Source of the DNA: Rosa chinensis
Lineage: Eukaryota > Streptophyta > Magnoliopsida > Rosales > Rosaceae
DNA length: 64,000 nucleotides
Reading direction: 5' to 3'
Assembly (NCBI RefSeq): GCF_002994745.2
Contig: NC_037094.1
Span: forward strand, 64,264,639-64,328,638
Part shown: one piece after another, positions 1 through 10,976 of the stretch
Numbering within the stretch: the stretch's first letter is position 1
Layout of the letters: the number at the start of each line of letters is the position of its first letter
Notes under the pieces: generated by a model
Seen by the model: only the letters and a program-made list of their open reading frames with translations
Databases searched by the model: none
Told to the model about the DNA's origin: nothing
Program-made: the position numbers and the translations under genes

Positions 1-118
1 ATCAACCCTTTCACAAAATATTGTTTCCCAAAAAGTCACACCCAAAATAATAAAATGAACGCACCCACAATTATTGTTTTATCACAACAAAACCGCCAAC
101 ACACATATATATTTCACG

Positions 119-153
<35 letters not shown>

Positions 154-823
154 GTAGACATTCACTCAGGAATGCTACCACCAACTATAGTTTGCAGTTA
201 ACTAAATAACTCTCAAAACGATAAGGTAAACCCGTTCGTAAATGAACATTGTGAGATTACTCATCTCAGAATCCTGCTGCGTCTTCTATATAGAACCGAA
301 CTAACACTCACACCAACAACTCGTCCAAATCACCTTGAGAAGCACCTAATCACCAAAGGTCTCAAATCAATATACGAATCACCAAGTGATTAAAGTTCAA
401 ATCCCCAAATCGAACAACAACACTGAAAGTAACGCCAATCGAGGAAAACCCTCAACCGAGACCACCCAAAGTCTCTGGAATTCTTTTATGATCGATGTGA
501 CAAAACCACAAGTCGATCAGATAGTTGGATCCTCACTGATCGATAACCGAAACTATCGAAATCACAAAAAACCCTAACATGCTCATACGATCTTCAAAAA
601 TTACTTATTGTATATCGAAATTCTCGTATCGACGAGTAGATCGAAATTAGGAACATAAACTATCCTTAAGGTGACCGGAAACCGCCGGAAAACACCACCA
701 CAGTGGCAGCGCCGGCGGCGGCCCAAAGTCAGAATTTGACAAAACTTACAACACAAAAGTTATTCATCTCAACTCCAATTACAACTTTCATAACTACACC
801 AAAGTCAAATTATAAACCAATCG
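1..823. other. AT-rich flank, no gene recognised
   Basis: No convincing coding region is seen. The stretch 540-820 (short GC-rich patch near 700-725) together with 4096-4870 reads like one older repeat that was later split by the CACTA element at 824-4092. The two flanks rejoin at the 3-bp duplication TCG. The style of the right half suggests the LTR of an old retrotransposon, but this is only an impression. Confidence 0.3.
122..152. repeat. (TA)n microsatellite
   Basis: Uninterrupted TA dinucleotides, about 15 units, in an AT-rich flank. Confidence 0.95.
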
Positions 824-839
824 CACTACTACAAAAACT

Positions 840-1430
840 GCATCACACAACGGTGGAAATCTGTTGTGTGATGTGGACCATGTCTGTCGTCTATCTCGAT
901 GTTGTGTGATGAGCACACTCACACAACGGTGTTTCACCGTTGTGTGAATATCATAGACACAATGCACTGCTTAAATCCGTTGCACCAATTCTGCGCATGC
1001 CAATGCTAGAAATTGGATGCGGCGCATTCAATTGTTGTGTCGATGTGGTCAGACGACAGAAGTAAGTAGAGACCGTTGTTGGTTAACTTCTCACACAACA
1101 GATAAATGACACTCAGACAACGAAAGTAATACTATACTGTTGTTGGTTAACTCATCATACAACAGAAAAATATGGAACCTGTTGTGTGAGTACTAATGAG
1201 ACAACAAAATTTTATAGGGACCGTTGTGTGATTTAGCATTAGGCAACTGATACCTATTTGTTCTGTTATGTGAGTAAGAATGAGACAACAAAATTTTATA
1301 AGGACCGTTGTGTGATTTAACATTGGACAACTGATATCTATTTGTTCTGTTGTGCGAGTATTAATGAGACAACAAAATTTTACAAGTATCGTTGTGTGAT
1401 TAAAATTAATTTGTTGTGTGATACGATACA
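840..1430. repeat. CACTA left subterminal repeats
   Basis: Many copies, in both orientations, of a roughly 10-bp motif (CACACAACGG, CCGTTGTGTG and close variants such as CTGTTGTGTG and AGACAACA). A matching cluster lies at about 3585-4075 near the other terminus. The small reading frames that cross this region are made of the repeat and are not genes. Confidence 0.8.
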
Positions 1431-2179
1431 TGTGTATTCATACTACGTAATATAATTGATTGTTATTTGATTATATTTGGTTCTTTACCTGAAATATTTG
1501 CACAAAAATAATGCACAATATATTTGCACAAAAATAATGCACAATAGCATTCATGTATCCATCCATACCATAAAACCAAAAAGAAGACATTCTAACTAGC
1601 TTGATGGTTGCTGCATCCTAGCTAATTACAATGAAAGATAGCAAAAGCTGATACGATATCATTATTCCAAAAAATACACATGTTGCCACTATTGCATTCA
1701 AGTGCCTTCTTCCCACTCGCTAGCACTAATGCAGCTGCACCATCACTGTCCAAGAGAACAACAGAACCCCTTACGCACTGTTAAAAATATGAGACCAATA
1801 TGAGAAGTACCCAAGAAGAGACACACACACACAGATAGCATTATGATAGAAGCATTGCCAGCAATAACTAACCCCCATAATATAAAGTAAAAAATAAAAG
1901 AGATACTCAAATGATGAAAAGCAAATAAGTAACCCCCTATAAACACATATGTATCAGAAAACTATAGACACACATATATAGAATCTAATCATGAAGAAAC
2001 GAAAGAATCTGAGGTCTACCTCAATGATGGACTCGGCGCCGGTGAAGAGGAATCCAACGAAAAGAAGCAAGCCTACTGTGCTCTCTGCTGAACATATCGA
2101 GTGCCTGAAACAACGAAAAGAAGATGGTGTAGGCAGTATATCTGCTTTAGCAGTAAACTTGTCATATCTCAGGCATTAC

Positions 2180-3370
2180 CTGATACTCATAAGCCCCAGG
2201 AGCCTCAGTGCTTCCAGCTAAGAATGTGTCCAAGGGTTAAAGCCTTGACAATGTGTCCAGAATTGGAAATTCCACGATCCACACGATCCACACTTCTTCA
2301 CAAGTTAAGAATGGAATTATAGTGCTATAAATTACACACTGCAGGGTTTCAAACCTTTGGTTAAGTTCTATGCTGGCATAAATATCATAACAAGAGAGTA
2401 AAGCAAGCACCAATGAGCGAAAATGCCATTAATTCGACAAGTCCTCGGTCCAATGTTCATCCACTAATAATCTAAACAGTCTAATCAAACTCTACACATC
2501 TCAAAACCAATACTGGAACAAAAAGAATGCATCTTTATACCTGTCCCCTGCCGACTGCGCAAACCTCTTGAGTAGTACAAATGGAGCCAGACCCCATCCC
2601 AACCCTCAACCCATCAACACCAGCCTGAATCAAATTATGTGCCTGACTCACAGTCACCACATTCCCACCAACCACATCCAAATCTGAGTACATTTTCTTG
2701 ATGTACTTGATCATCTCAATCTGATAAATGGAGTTCCCTGTGAGCTATCCAAAACCACCACATCAATCCCAGCCTTCACCAACTCCTCCAATCTCTCCTT
2801 ATCCGACTCCCTCGTCCCTATCGCCGCCCCGACCTTCCACGACCCGACCCCCAACTTTGGGTACCCCTTGTTCCGCTCCACGTCCTCCTTCCCCACAACG
2901 TCGACAACCTCGTCGTCCCTCACCATCGCCGCCACGTCACGGCCTTTCTCCGCCATGAACTCCTCAATCTTCCCCAAATAGGAGCTCCAAGGCAAAACCA
3001 TGTCCTTACAGCTGACCATGTAATCGTAAATCTTGACCTCCTTGTCCGCCAGCTTCACCCAATCGCGGCTCGCCATGTAGCCCAAAAGCTTGGAGTTGGG
3101 GGCGCCGGACTCGGTGACGAGGACGTAGGGATTGGCGCCGTGGTTGAAAACGTCGTCATTGTGGATGCGGTCTCCTCGGGACATGAAGACGGGGGCAGAA
3201 AGGAGGGGGACGCGGAGGCCCTTGACGGATCTGACCATGGCGGCCTGGTCGGAGGAGGCGGCGTTGGAGTGGAGGATGCCGATGCCGCCGAGGGCGGCCA
3301 TGGAGACGGCCATGTGGGACTCGGTGACGGTGTCCATGGGGGAAGAGACGCAGGATAAGAGTAGATCGAA
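2180..3370 (-). pseudogene. Captured IMP dehydrogenase fragment (transduplicate)
   Basis: The copied gene encodes inosine-5'-monophosphate dehydrogenase, which oxidises IMP to XMP in guanine nucleotide synthesis. On the minus strand a long exon (about 3370-2541) includes the conserved CVSSPMDTVTE start of the barrel, the CBS-like middle and, after a break, the catalytic loop [10 protein letters not shown] with its cysteine. It ends at a GT donor (2540). A second exon (about 2276-2180) holds GISNSGHIVKAL and FLAGSTEAPGAYEYQ but lacks the few residues normally between them, and also ends at a GT donor. A 1-nt deletion near 2731-2736 shifts the frame just before the catalytic loop. The N-terminal and C-terminal parts of the enzyme are missing. 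The fragment lies wholly inside the CACTA element, so it is a transposon passenger and not the host's working gene. Confidence 0.85.
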
Positions 3371-4095
3371 GGAGAGCTAAAGAGAATTGGGGGTGGAGTT
3401 GGTGAATATGAGGAACAGTGACGAGAGAGAGGGTCGAGAGGCTATTCTGAGGGTTGAGAGTCTGTATGTCGAGAGAGAGGGTCGAGAGGGTCTGAGAGCT
3501 TTTGTTTTGTTTTCTTATTTCTTTTGTACACGATGTGGCATGACAATTAAACATAAAAAAATTCTCAAAGTCACTCCCACAACAGAAAGCTCACCATCCG
3601 TTGTATGAGTGTACTACATAAAATCAAAATTTGGAAACATGGAGGGAAACATGCCGCCTACAACATTTTGGCTCAAAATGTTACCGCCTAAGTTCCTTCT
3701 TCACACAACAGAATAGCTTAAATCTGTTGTCTAATTTCTACAGCTTGCGACATTCAAGTAAGCTTCCTCAAAATTTGGCGCCTAGTTTTCAATCACACAA
3801 CGGAAATCTTAAACACCATTGTGCCTAGTAGCCCAAATTTCAGATTTTAAGAGGCAACCAAGACTCCAGAGTGGAGGGAAATCTGCTGCTAAATTTTCTA
3901 AGACTCAGACAACGGAAAATACTTAATTCCGTTGTGCAATGTAGTTATGATTAAAAAGTTATCATTTTGTTGACATTCACACAACAGAACATCATTAATA
4001 CCGTTGTACAATAGACTTTACTTAAACACACAACATATGATTTCTGTTCCGTTGTGTGATTGGTGTTGTGTGATTAACTTTTTGTAGTAGTGTCG

Positions 4096-4870
4096 ATCGA
4101 ATTTTAGCTTAGAACTAATCGGGCCGATTGAAACCCTAGATCTTCAGAGCTTCGATTCGTCCTCCACAAGTGAAATCGCTGCAACCCACCTTGGGAGAAA
4201 CCTTCCCCAGCCTCTAGGCTACAAAACCAATCAAGAAAACTGTCTATGGTGGCCGGAATCGCCGACTCTGATCAAGGCGATTTCAGCTTCGCCGTGGCTT
4301 CTTCTTGCCAATGATTCTCCTTCCACAGCTCGAATCTTGGTGAATTTCTTCCACAGCTTGTAGAGGAGATCGAGGCGAAGAAAACTCACTTTGTTTGACG
4401 TCCTATGGTGGCCGGACGGTGAAGAACGAAGCCGGCGAAGGGAGAGGGGCGACTCGGGCTCGAGAGAGAGGAGAGAGAAAATATTTCCAAAAAGGGAAAC
4501 TTTGATATTTTCTGGAAATTTTTCAATTTAACCAAAATGGAACTTTTTCCAATGGCCATAACTTCTTCATACGAACTCTGATTTCCACGTTCCGCATGTC
4601 CACGAATTCATATCGACGCGCTCTACGACTTTTGTGAAGGAAGTTTTCAGAGAAACCCAATGAATAAAAAGTCAACCTTTGCGACCCCCCCTAAAATGAT
4701 GCTTCCTAGAATAATTATTCGTCTGAAACTCTTCCACTCCGTCCATGAGCCACGAAACCGTCCAATAACCACAAATTAGATTCCGAAAAAATCCTCGGAA
4801 ATAATAACGAATTTTCGGGGTACCACAACCGTGCCAAGCCAAAGTTACCTTGCCGAGCATTAAAATGGGA
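4096..4870. other. Probable old LTR-retrotransposon remnant
   Basis: No open gene. A CT/GA-rich patch around 4440-4490 is followed by sequence of the kind seen in large plant LTRs (around 4540-4640 and 4780-4830). No paired LTR, primer-binding site or target duplication could be identified in the window, so the assignment is weak. It is probably the right half of the sequence at 540-823, split by the CACTA element. Confidence 0.3.
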
Positions 4871-5855
4871 ATAAAGCATCACATTACTCGTCTTGACAGT
4901 GCCTGCTGGTGATGGTCTGGGATTGTTCGCCGGTCTTCTTGAGTTATTCTGGATACAGGTATACGAGTATTTCGATCTAGGCATACTGTGGGTCTGTCGT
5001 ATTGGTATTTGAATCTCGTATTGGCCGGTATGGTAGGTATTGGTACACTTTTTTGGTACTGGCATGAGAACAAACAAAGTTGTTCTTGATATGGTTTAGG
5101 TATGAAGAACTCTACTCTTTTTTTTTTTTTTTTTTTTTTCAGAAGTACCGCTTTCACCTCTCAAAAGTTAACGGAGTTAACGTTTTTACTGTTCCTAGGT
5201 ATGAATATTGGTTCAACCTTAAATCCTCATATACCATCTTGATATTTCCCAAAACTGAGGTATGAAAATTAATAGTCTGAAAAAGTTCGTTTGGACGATT
5301 TTCTCTTAATTCCACAAAGCATGCAACTTTGATTGGGAGCTTGGCTAGCGGGGAAAACATATACTATAGCTAGTCACCAATGCCAGTAAGCATTCATCAC
5401 ATAACTTAAAATAATAAAATAGTTAGCAACGAGAACCCTCTTCACAATACCCATCATTTACAAACGAGAACCCTCTTCCAAGGAAATGGACATGTGTTTT
5501 ACGTGAGAAAAGGCCGGTGGTCCCTACTTCCAAGTTTTGAAAAGAGACCGAAAAAAGTAGATGGACCAATAATAGGGTAAATCTGGAAAAGCTCCATGTG
5601 AACTTATTGATTTGAATCACCACTCACCGACATAGGAGAGAGAGAGTATTTAGTATACCGACGTGCCCTTGCACCAACAGAAAAAGACGTTGGATAGCAT
5701 CTATTATATTTTTTAGTTATTAAAAAAAATTGTCAATAAATATACTAAATATACTGATTCACTTGCACCGCCGGCGGATAGAAAAATATCCTGACACAGG
5801 GTCATAGATGTGAATCTAATTTTGCTACATGCACTCATGCTTTACCATGCTTAGT
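4871..5855. other. Intergenic DNA with a 22-bp T run
   Basis: No gene recognised. A homopolymer of T runs from about 5118 to 5139, and a short GA repeat lies at 5636-5645. The small reading frames here have no family resemblance. Confidence 0.5.
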
Positions 5856-6146
5856 CACTACTACAGAAATTGAAACAGACGACGAGCAAAAACTGTCGTC
5901 TGATATGGAGGCTGACCATCATATATTGAGGCGCCGTCTGATGAATGGCGATTGTAGGGAACCGTTGTATGAAGGGATCGGCAGCATGTTGGCAGTATGC
6001 CGGCAGCCTGTCGATAGCATTAGCTGTTATGTGACTATTCTTCAGACAACGAGCGACTTTAAAAACTGTTGTGTGATTGCGATTCAGATGTCGCTTCGTT
6101 GTGTGAGTTTTATTCAGATGACAGGTTTTATTTTGTAGTTGTCGTG
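5856..6146. mobile_element. Short CACTA-like terminus or MITE
   Basis: The stretch begins CACTACTACAGAAATT, close to the terminus of the element at 824. It is followed by inverted and direct short repeats (GACGACGAG, GTCGTCTG, ACCGTTGTATG, CAGACAACGAGCG) of the same style as the subterminal repeats there. A clean right terminus is not found. TTTTGTAGTTGTCGTG ending at 6146 is the best degenerate candidate, which would make a miniature element of about 290 bp. Otherwise it is a truncated CACTA end. Confidence 0.45.
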
Positions 6147-6149
6147 ACT

Positions 6150-7045
6150 ATTGTATACATTCGACAGTTCTTGTGAACAAAAAATGTGGTGTGAAGACTA
6201 ACAATTCAATGTATTTGTGCTTTGAGATGACACATTGAGCTTTTACCATTGTGCTATAACGTGTTGGACAATAATTTTCATTTATTCTTGTTGTCTAATT
6301 GTTACAAAGGTTCTAAACAATCAAATTAACTCAAATCCTACCATATCTAAATGTATTCAGTAAATTGATATAAAAAAGGGAGTATTCCCCTAATATCCAT
6401 ACATAAAAACACTAATAGGCATCTTTTCCTTCCATGCATCAAAACCAAGTCTCTTTTATCTAACTCTCATCTTCCTTCCATTTTTGCTGCTTGAAATCAA
6501 TAGTAATCTGCAAAGTAAGTCCTAGAATCCCATTTCTTGACTAAGAGGCATCTCTCTACAACCTCCTGTTGACATCAGCAACTTATTTATAATACATATT
6601 CACCATACTTAAAACCAAAGCCCATTCGTTATCATACCAAGACACAAGCTTCACAAAGTTGTCATTCAAATTCCAACCTTGGCATCGAAAATGCTCGACC
6701 TACAACATAATATAAGGTGCACTCACTGAGAAATAGCTCATGCATTTTCCATGAAAAAGGTCGAAAAGAAAGGCATACAAACTTGCTATAGTAAGAAAAA
6801 AATCTCAATTCTATTATAATCACACACACAGAGCTATTTATCATGTTCCAATCAAATTGCATAATAAAAACACATAAAAAAAAACAATCCATAACTGATC
6901 AGAAACATGGAAGAGCATCAAAACAATGGAATCAAAGCCGGTAAACAGAATGATGGAAGAGATTCAAATAACAAATAAACTTTAAAATTCAAATAACAGA
7001 ATTATGTGACATAGAAAAGTGGAAAAACATGTCTACCTCACTATT
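6150..7045. other. Intergenic, nothing recognised
   Basis: AT-rich sequence without a credible gene, repeat pair or transposon end on either strand. Confidence 0.5.
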
Positions 7046-7204
7046 GAGGGGAAGGAGGAATAGAAAGGTAACCAATTTAATTGTATATTTCATCCAATTT
7101 AATCATACCCTTTCACCCACACCGAGGGGAAGGAGGAATAGAAAGGTAACCAATTTAATTGTATATTTCGTCCAATTTAATCATACCCTTACACCCACAC
7201 TGAG
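7046..7204. repeat. Two-copy tandem repeat, 78-bp period
   Basis: Copy one starts at 7046 (GAGGGGAAGGAGG) and copy two at 7124. They differ at only a few positions, for example CATCC versus CGTCC, so the duplication is fairly recent. Confidence 0.9.
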
Positions 7205-7370
7205 GAAAGGGCAGTCGTACATGGATCGTAAAATATAGCCGGCACCAAAAAGTTTGGGGGGGGTAAAAATTCAAAATTGAAAGTAGAGGGGGTGAAATAA
7301 TGACACCCCCAAACCTCAGGGGGGTAAACTGAAATTAATCTTTTATATTACATGTTTGAGATTTTAGTAA

Positions 7371-8959
7371 GGGAAAAAAATGCAAACAGTACCCGACCTT
7401 TGGCCCATTAGTAACTTTAGTACCTGACAAAAAAAAAATATCACTTTGGTACCTGAAGTTCAGACCCCGACCCAACATTAGTACTTAAAACTTACGGCGT
7501 TAGCCAAGTAGCAAAATTTGAGGGGTATTCTCGTCCCTTCACTCAATCTCTTCTTCCTCTCGCTTTCTTCATCTTCTTCTTCCTCCCAACTGGGAATATG
7601 GGATCAATCCCAAATCTTCATCTTCTTGAATTAGGTATGAATCCACCCTAAATATCATATAGCGGTGAACCTTCTTCCTCTGCAGTTCCATGAACACTTC
7701 TCGTTGTGCTCAGCCGCAGCCATGGCACACGAAGCATTCGGCTGCAAATAAAACCCAATTCTGTCATATAAACACAGCACCATCTAAACTCTTTTCACCA
7801 AACACCAATCAAACAACAATCTGGGTCATGCAAATATACCCAGAAAACAATAGATCATAAAGTTTTAAGCTTTAATGTTAGCTCAAAGAACAAAAACGAA
7901 AAAGCTTTAAGCTTTATTCTACAGTAACCAGAGAAATATTGAAAAACTCAGATGGGTACTTAGAGAAACATGGGTTTCGACACAAAATCTTGAACACTTC
8001 ACCAAACCAACAAAGATCAAACAACCAAAAAGAGAGAAAAGCAAATAAGATCACGTCTGGGATCAATCCCAGATCTTCATCCTCTCAAATTACCAGCACA
8101 ACATCTCCATTCCTTCCTCCTTTCTCTTCCACCTTATCTTCTCCTCTCATACTCTTCTTCCAACCTTCAAATTCCACCTCTCCTTGAAAACCAAAAACAG
8201 ATAGAGAGAGGAGCCATGTCTTTCTCTGCTGCCACCACCCACGCCCTCCACCTCCACACCACCATCGTCGCCGCCGCCAGATCCAATGAATTAAAACACA
8301 AATGAACGTGGAGTCCAACACCCGGCAGCTGTACCCGATGATGCTCGAGACCCCAAAGCTCTGCTGGTCATTCATCCGCAAATTTTGAAAGGCACTTCCA
8401 TCTGGGGCACGAGGGATTGCACCATTAGAGCCCGTTTCTAAAGCTCTGCAACTTGTCAATTGCTTCGCTCTTTTGGGTTGTGATCTCAGAGCTAGAGGAT
8501 GGAGGAGACATTTTGTTTTGAAGCTTTGACTTCAAATTACGGTGAAGTTTGAGCGGGGTTTACGGCGAGATTTGATTGGTATGGTGTGGGTGGCTGGATT
8601 GATCTGGTGATGATCTTTTGGTTTAAATTGGGGGAAATAGAAGATAGAGAGGGTATGGGTGAGAGTTTAGCATCGATGGATTGGAAATCTAAGCTTAAGG
8701 AAGAAGAAGAGATGAGAGAAACAAGGAGAGTTGGGAGGAAGAAGAAGATGAAGAAAGCGAGAGGAAGAAGAGATTGAGTGAAGGGACGAGAACACCCCTC
8801 AAATTTTGCTACTTGGCTAACGCCGTAACGGCCAACAGTGTTTTAAGTACTAATGTTGGGTCGGGGTCTGAACTTCAGGTACCAAAGTGATATTTTTTTT
8901 TGTCAGGTACTAAAGTTACTAATGGGCCAAAGGTCAGGTACTGTTTGCATTTTTTTCCC
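7371..8959. mobile_element. MULE (Mutator-like) with long terminal inverted repeats
   Basis: The 9-bp sequence TTTTAGTAA flanks the element on both sides (7362-7370 and 8960-8968). The ends begin GGGAAAAAAATGCAAACAG, and inverted repeats of roughly 200 bp (about 7371-7590 against 8735-8959) match apart from a few substitutions and small indels. A 9-bp duplication plus long TIRs is diagnostic for Mutator-like elements. No MURA transposase is present. The interior holds host-like fragments, including a Lifeguard-like scrap at 8302-8388, so this is a candidate Pack-MULE. Confidence 0.93.
8302..8388 (+). pseudogene. Lifeguard/BAX-inhibitor-like N-terminal fragment inside the MULE
   Basis: A short open segment reads RQLYPMMLETPKLCWSFIRK, which resembles the conserved cytosolic N-terminus just before the first membrane segment of plant Lifeguard (TMBIM / BI-1-like) proteins. 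It runs into a stop right after this motif, where the parent family would continue into its seven membrane segments. It is therefore a captured exon piece with no expected function. The match is by memory of the motif and the segment is short, so confidence is moderate. Confidence 0.5.
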
Positions 8960-9034
8960 TTTTAGTAAAGGTGAGGATTAATAGAATTTCATGAGACGTT
9001 ACTGCATGCATGAGTTTTTAAGATAATATTGGGA

Positions 9035-10153
9035 TTTATCGATTTGTATTGAGAGAGAGCCCCTTCTACAGTTGACAGAGAAAACCAGATCTCGTCCGGC
9101 GGCACGCCCTCATGGCGGCGTCGTCGGACGGGTCAGAGTGGACCCAATGTCCGGTGATGGATGTTCGTGGAATAAACCCAGTCGGAGTGGTTGCTGTGTG
9201 GTGGTGATTGCGTTGTCTAAATCGCGACGTGGTTCTATCAAGTTAGGTGGCCGGCGGGGCGGTTTGGTGTCGTCTTCCTCAAGAGCGAAGGTGAGGTCAC
9301 TTGCTGGACGTGAGGGGTGGCGGCGAGGACAGGATCTGTATTGTTCAGATCGGATCGGAAAGTTCTGATTTGGTTTGGATGGGGTGATGTCGTCCGGTGG
9401 AGGGAGGCTGGATGGCGCGGCGAGGATTGCTGGCATGATGGGGAGGTTGACGGAATGGAGGGACAGCCGGCGTGTGCTCGGTGTGGTGGGTATGCCGCCG
9501 ATGGTGGAAGACTGCAGGCTACGCGTGCGAGATGGCAACGCGGTGACTCTGAAAGTCAGCGCTCTTGGCTTGGGCTGGATGATGTGTGGGCCTGGGCTTC
9601 GGCTCGGGCTCGGGCTTGGGTATGGGCTCAGGTCTCACACTGTTTTTATTTTATGTTTTATAGCTTTTTTTCAATTAAATGTGGCTTTATGCCGGCAATA
9701 AGTCCCTACCGAGTAGTGGTAGGGCGACGTAGGCTCTGTCCCGGACTGCACCTTTTGTGTGCCTGGTCTGCCTTAGTTAGGCTGCGAGTTCCCAAATGGT
9801 CGCAACCTCCTAGTGGCAGGATGAAACTAAGTGTCACCGGACTAGCTTTCCGGTGGCAACATAGTGGGAAAGCTTTTCTTATTTGTATATTATGGTTTCG
9901 AGTAAGCATTTACTTTCCCGTATGTCGCCGTATCTGTAAAGCGAATAGAGTAGCCAGAAGTGCACTCTTCGCTAATTGGTGCCTATTTAGAATACATACT
10001 TTAGTGGAGACTCTCGTTATTATCTCGAGTTGTTCTCCTTATATTTATTGTAATTTGGGGTTCAGGTATTATGTCTCCCCCCATGTATTCTGAAGTTTCA
10101 TTAATGATCAAGGCTTAAGGGCAGCTGTTCTGGCCCTCTTTAAAAAAAAAAAA
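9035..10153 (+). mobile_element. Poly(A)-tailed retroposon of LINE type
   Basis: A direct repeat AATATTGGGA (9025-9034 and 10154-10163) brackets the unit, which ends in an A run at 10142-10153, so it was inserted by target-primed reverse transcription. The 5' half is GC-rich with no domain that I recognise. The 3' half (about 9690-10140) is clearly related to the minus-strand unit at 19981-21228, including the sequence around AATAAGTC, the TAGTGGCA block and the end ATCAAGGCTTAAGGGCAGCTG. It lacks a reverse transcriptase, so it is non-autonomous. The overlapping open frames of up to 258 codons do not resemble known proteins and are probably a by-product of GC-rich sequence. Confidence 0.75.
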
Positions 10154-10344
10154 AATATTGGGAAAGCATTAAATCTTCTTTTAATTCCTTTGAAATTATT
10201 TATTTTTCATCCACTCACTCTAACGGTTTTTAAATGTTTTTCCTTGGGCTTTTCAGTTTCTTGTGCCCAGTCCGTAGAGTAGTTGAGGTCGAGCTGCATA
10301 GGAGTCGAAGCATTGTGATTCGGTTTGGGTGAATTTCGAATTTC

Positions 10345-10720
10345 GAAGTGAAATTTGGTTCAGGTCTTGTTAATAGATCGATGGACCAATGAAGTGATTA
10401 GATCTGAACTGAGAGATCCATTTTATTTTTGGGTAGACCATTTTATTTGTTTGGAAGTTCTGCTAAATTTTCGGTAGAATTCCTTCTCCAGTGGGCCCCA
10501 CAGGGTCTGTTTTGAGTTTTGAAGTGAAATTTGGTTCAGGTCGTGTTGATACCAATGAAGTAATTAGATCTGAACTGAGAGATCCACGTATATCTTTCGA
10601 TTTGAATGATTGGTCTGAAACAATAAATAGGAATAGATCGATGGAACAATGAAGTAATTAGATCAGCACCTTGAGATCCACGTACATCTTACGATTTGAA
10701 TCACCGGTCGGAAAGGCCAA
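10345..10720. repeat. Degenerate direct repeats
   Basis: The phrase GAAGTGAAATTTGGTTCAGG recurs at about 10339 and 10520. The block around GATCTGAACTGAGAGATCCA recurs at about 10400 and 10568, with a more divergent third version near 10660. The three units look like an old local duplication. Confidence 0.7.
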
Positions 10721-10857
10721 TATAGGGGCCATCGACGTACAATCAACCACTAAATATCTCGATACATTTCATATCTCATTATTACCATCATCTATAGTCG
10801 TACGTAAGTAGTTGAATTGTCATCTTCAAAAGTTAAGAACTTGACCTACCCCTTGAT

Positions 10858-10976
10858 TCTCTTTCTAGTTTATCAACTTAATTGCATTATTGATTGGTAA
10901 CCTTTTCACTCTGTTCAATCATGGATTGAATCTCTTTCTAGTTTATCAACTTAATTGCATTATTGATTGGTAACCT
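10858..10976. repeat. 73-bp tandem duplication at the hAT insertion site
   Basis: TCTCTTTCTAGTTTATCAAC begins at 10858 and again at 10931. The second unit is interrupted at GGTAACCT by the hAT element, and its remainder continues after 14703. The duplication therefore came before the hAT insertion. Confidence 0.85.

Larger units (their letters stand above)
824..4092. mobile_element. Non-autonomous CACTA (EnSpm/CMC) transposon carrying a host gene copy
   Basis: The left end reads CACTACTACAAAAA and the right end is its reverse complement (TTTTTGTAGTAGTG). The 3-bp sequence TCG is present on both sides (821-823 and 4093-4095), the target-site duplication length expected of CACTA elements. Both ends are rich in short repeats in both orientations built on CACACAACGG / CCGTTGTGTG (about 840-1430 and 3580-4075). 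In this superfamily such subterminal repeats bind the transposase. No transposase reading frame is visible, so the element would have to be moved in trans. The interior 2180-3370 is a rearranged copy of an IMP dehydrogenase gene, which makes this a Pack-type CACTA. Confidence 0.92.

Noticed and set aside
1147..1431. 94-codon minus-strand frame with repeated Cys/His motifs
   Set aside because: The repeats are the CACTA subterminal motif translated; a zinc-finger reading is not supported.
2728..3380. Proline-rich and other plus-strand frames opposite the IMPDH fragment
   Set aside because: They are antisense shadows of the GC-rich captured exon, which has clear homology on the minus strand.
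9072..10093. Overlapping open frames of 98 to 258 codons on both strands
   Set aside because: They lie in a GC-rich retroposon bounded by a target duplication and poly(A), show no domain, and overlap each other on both strands.
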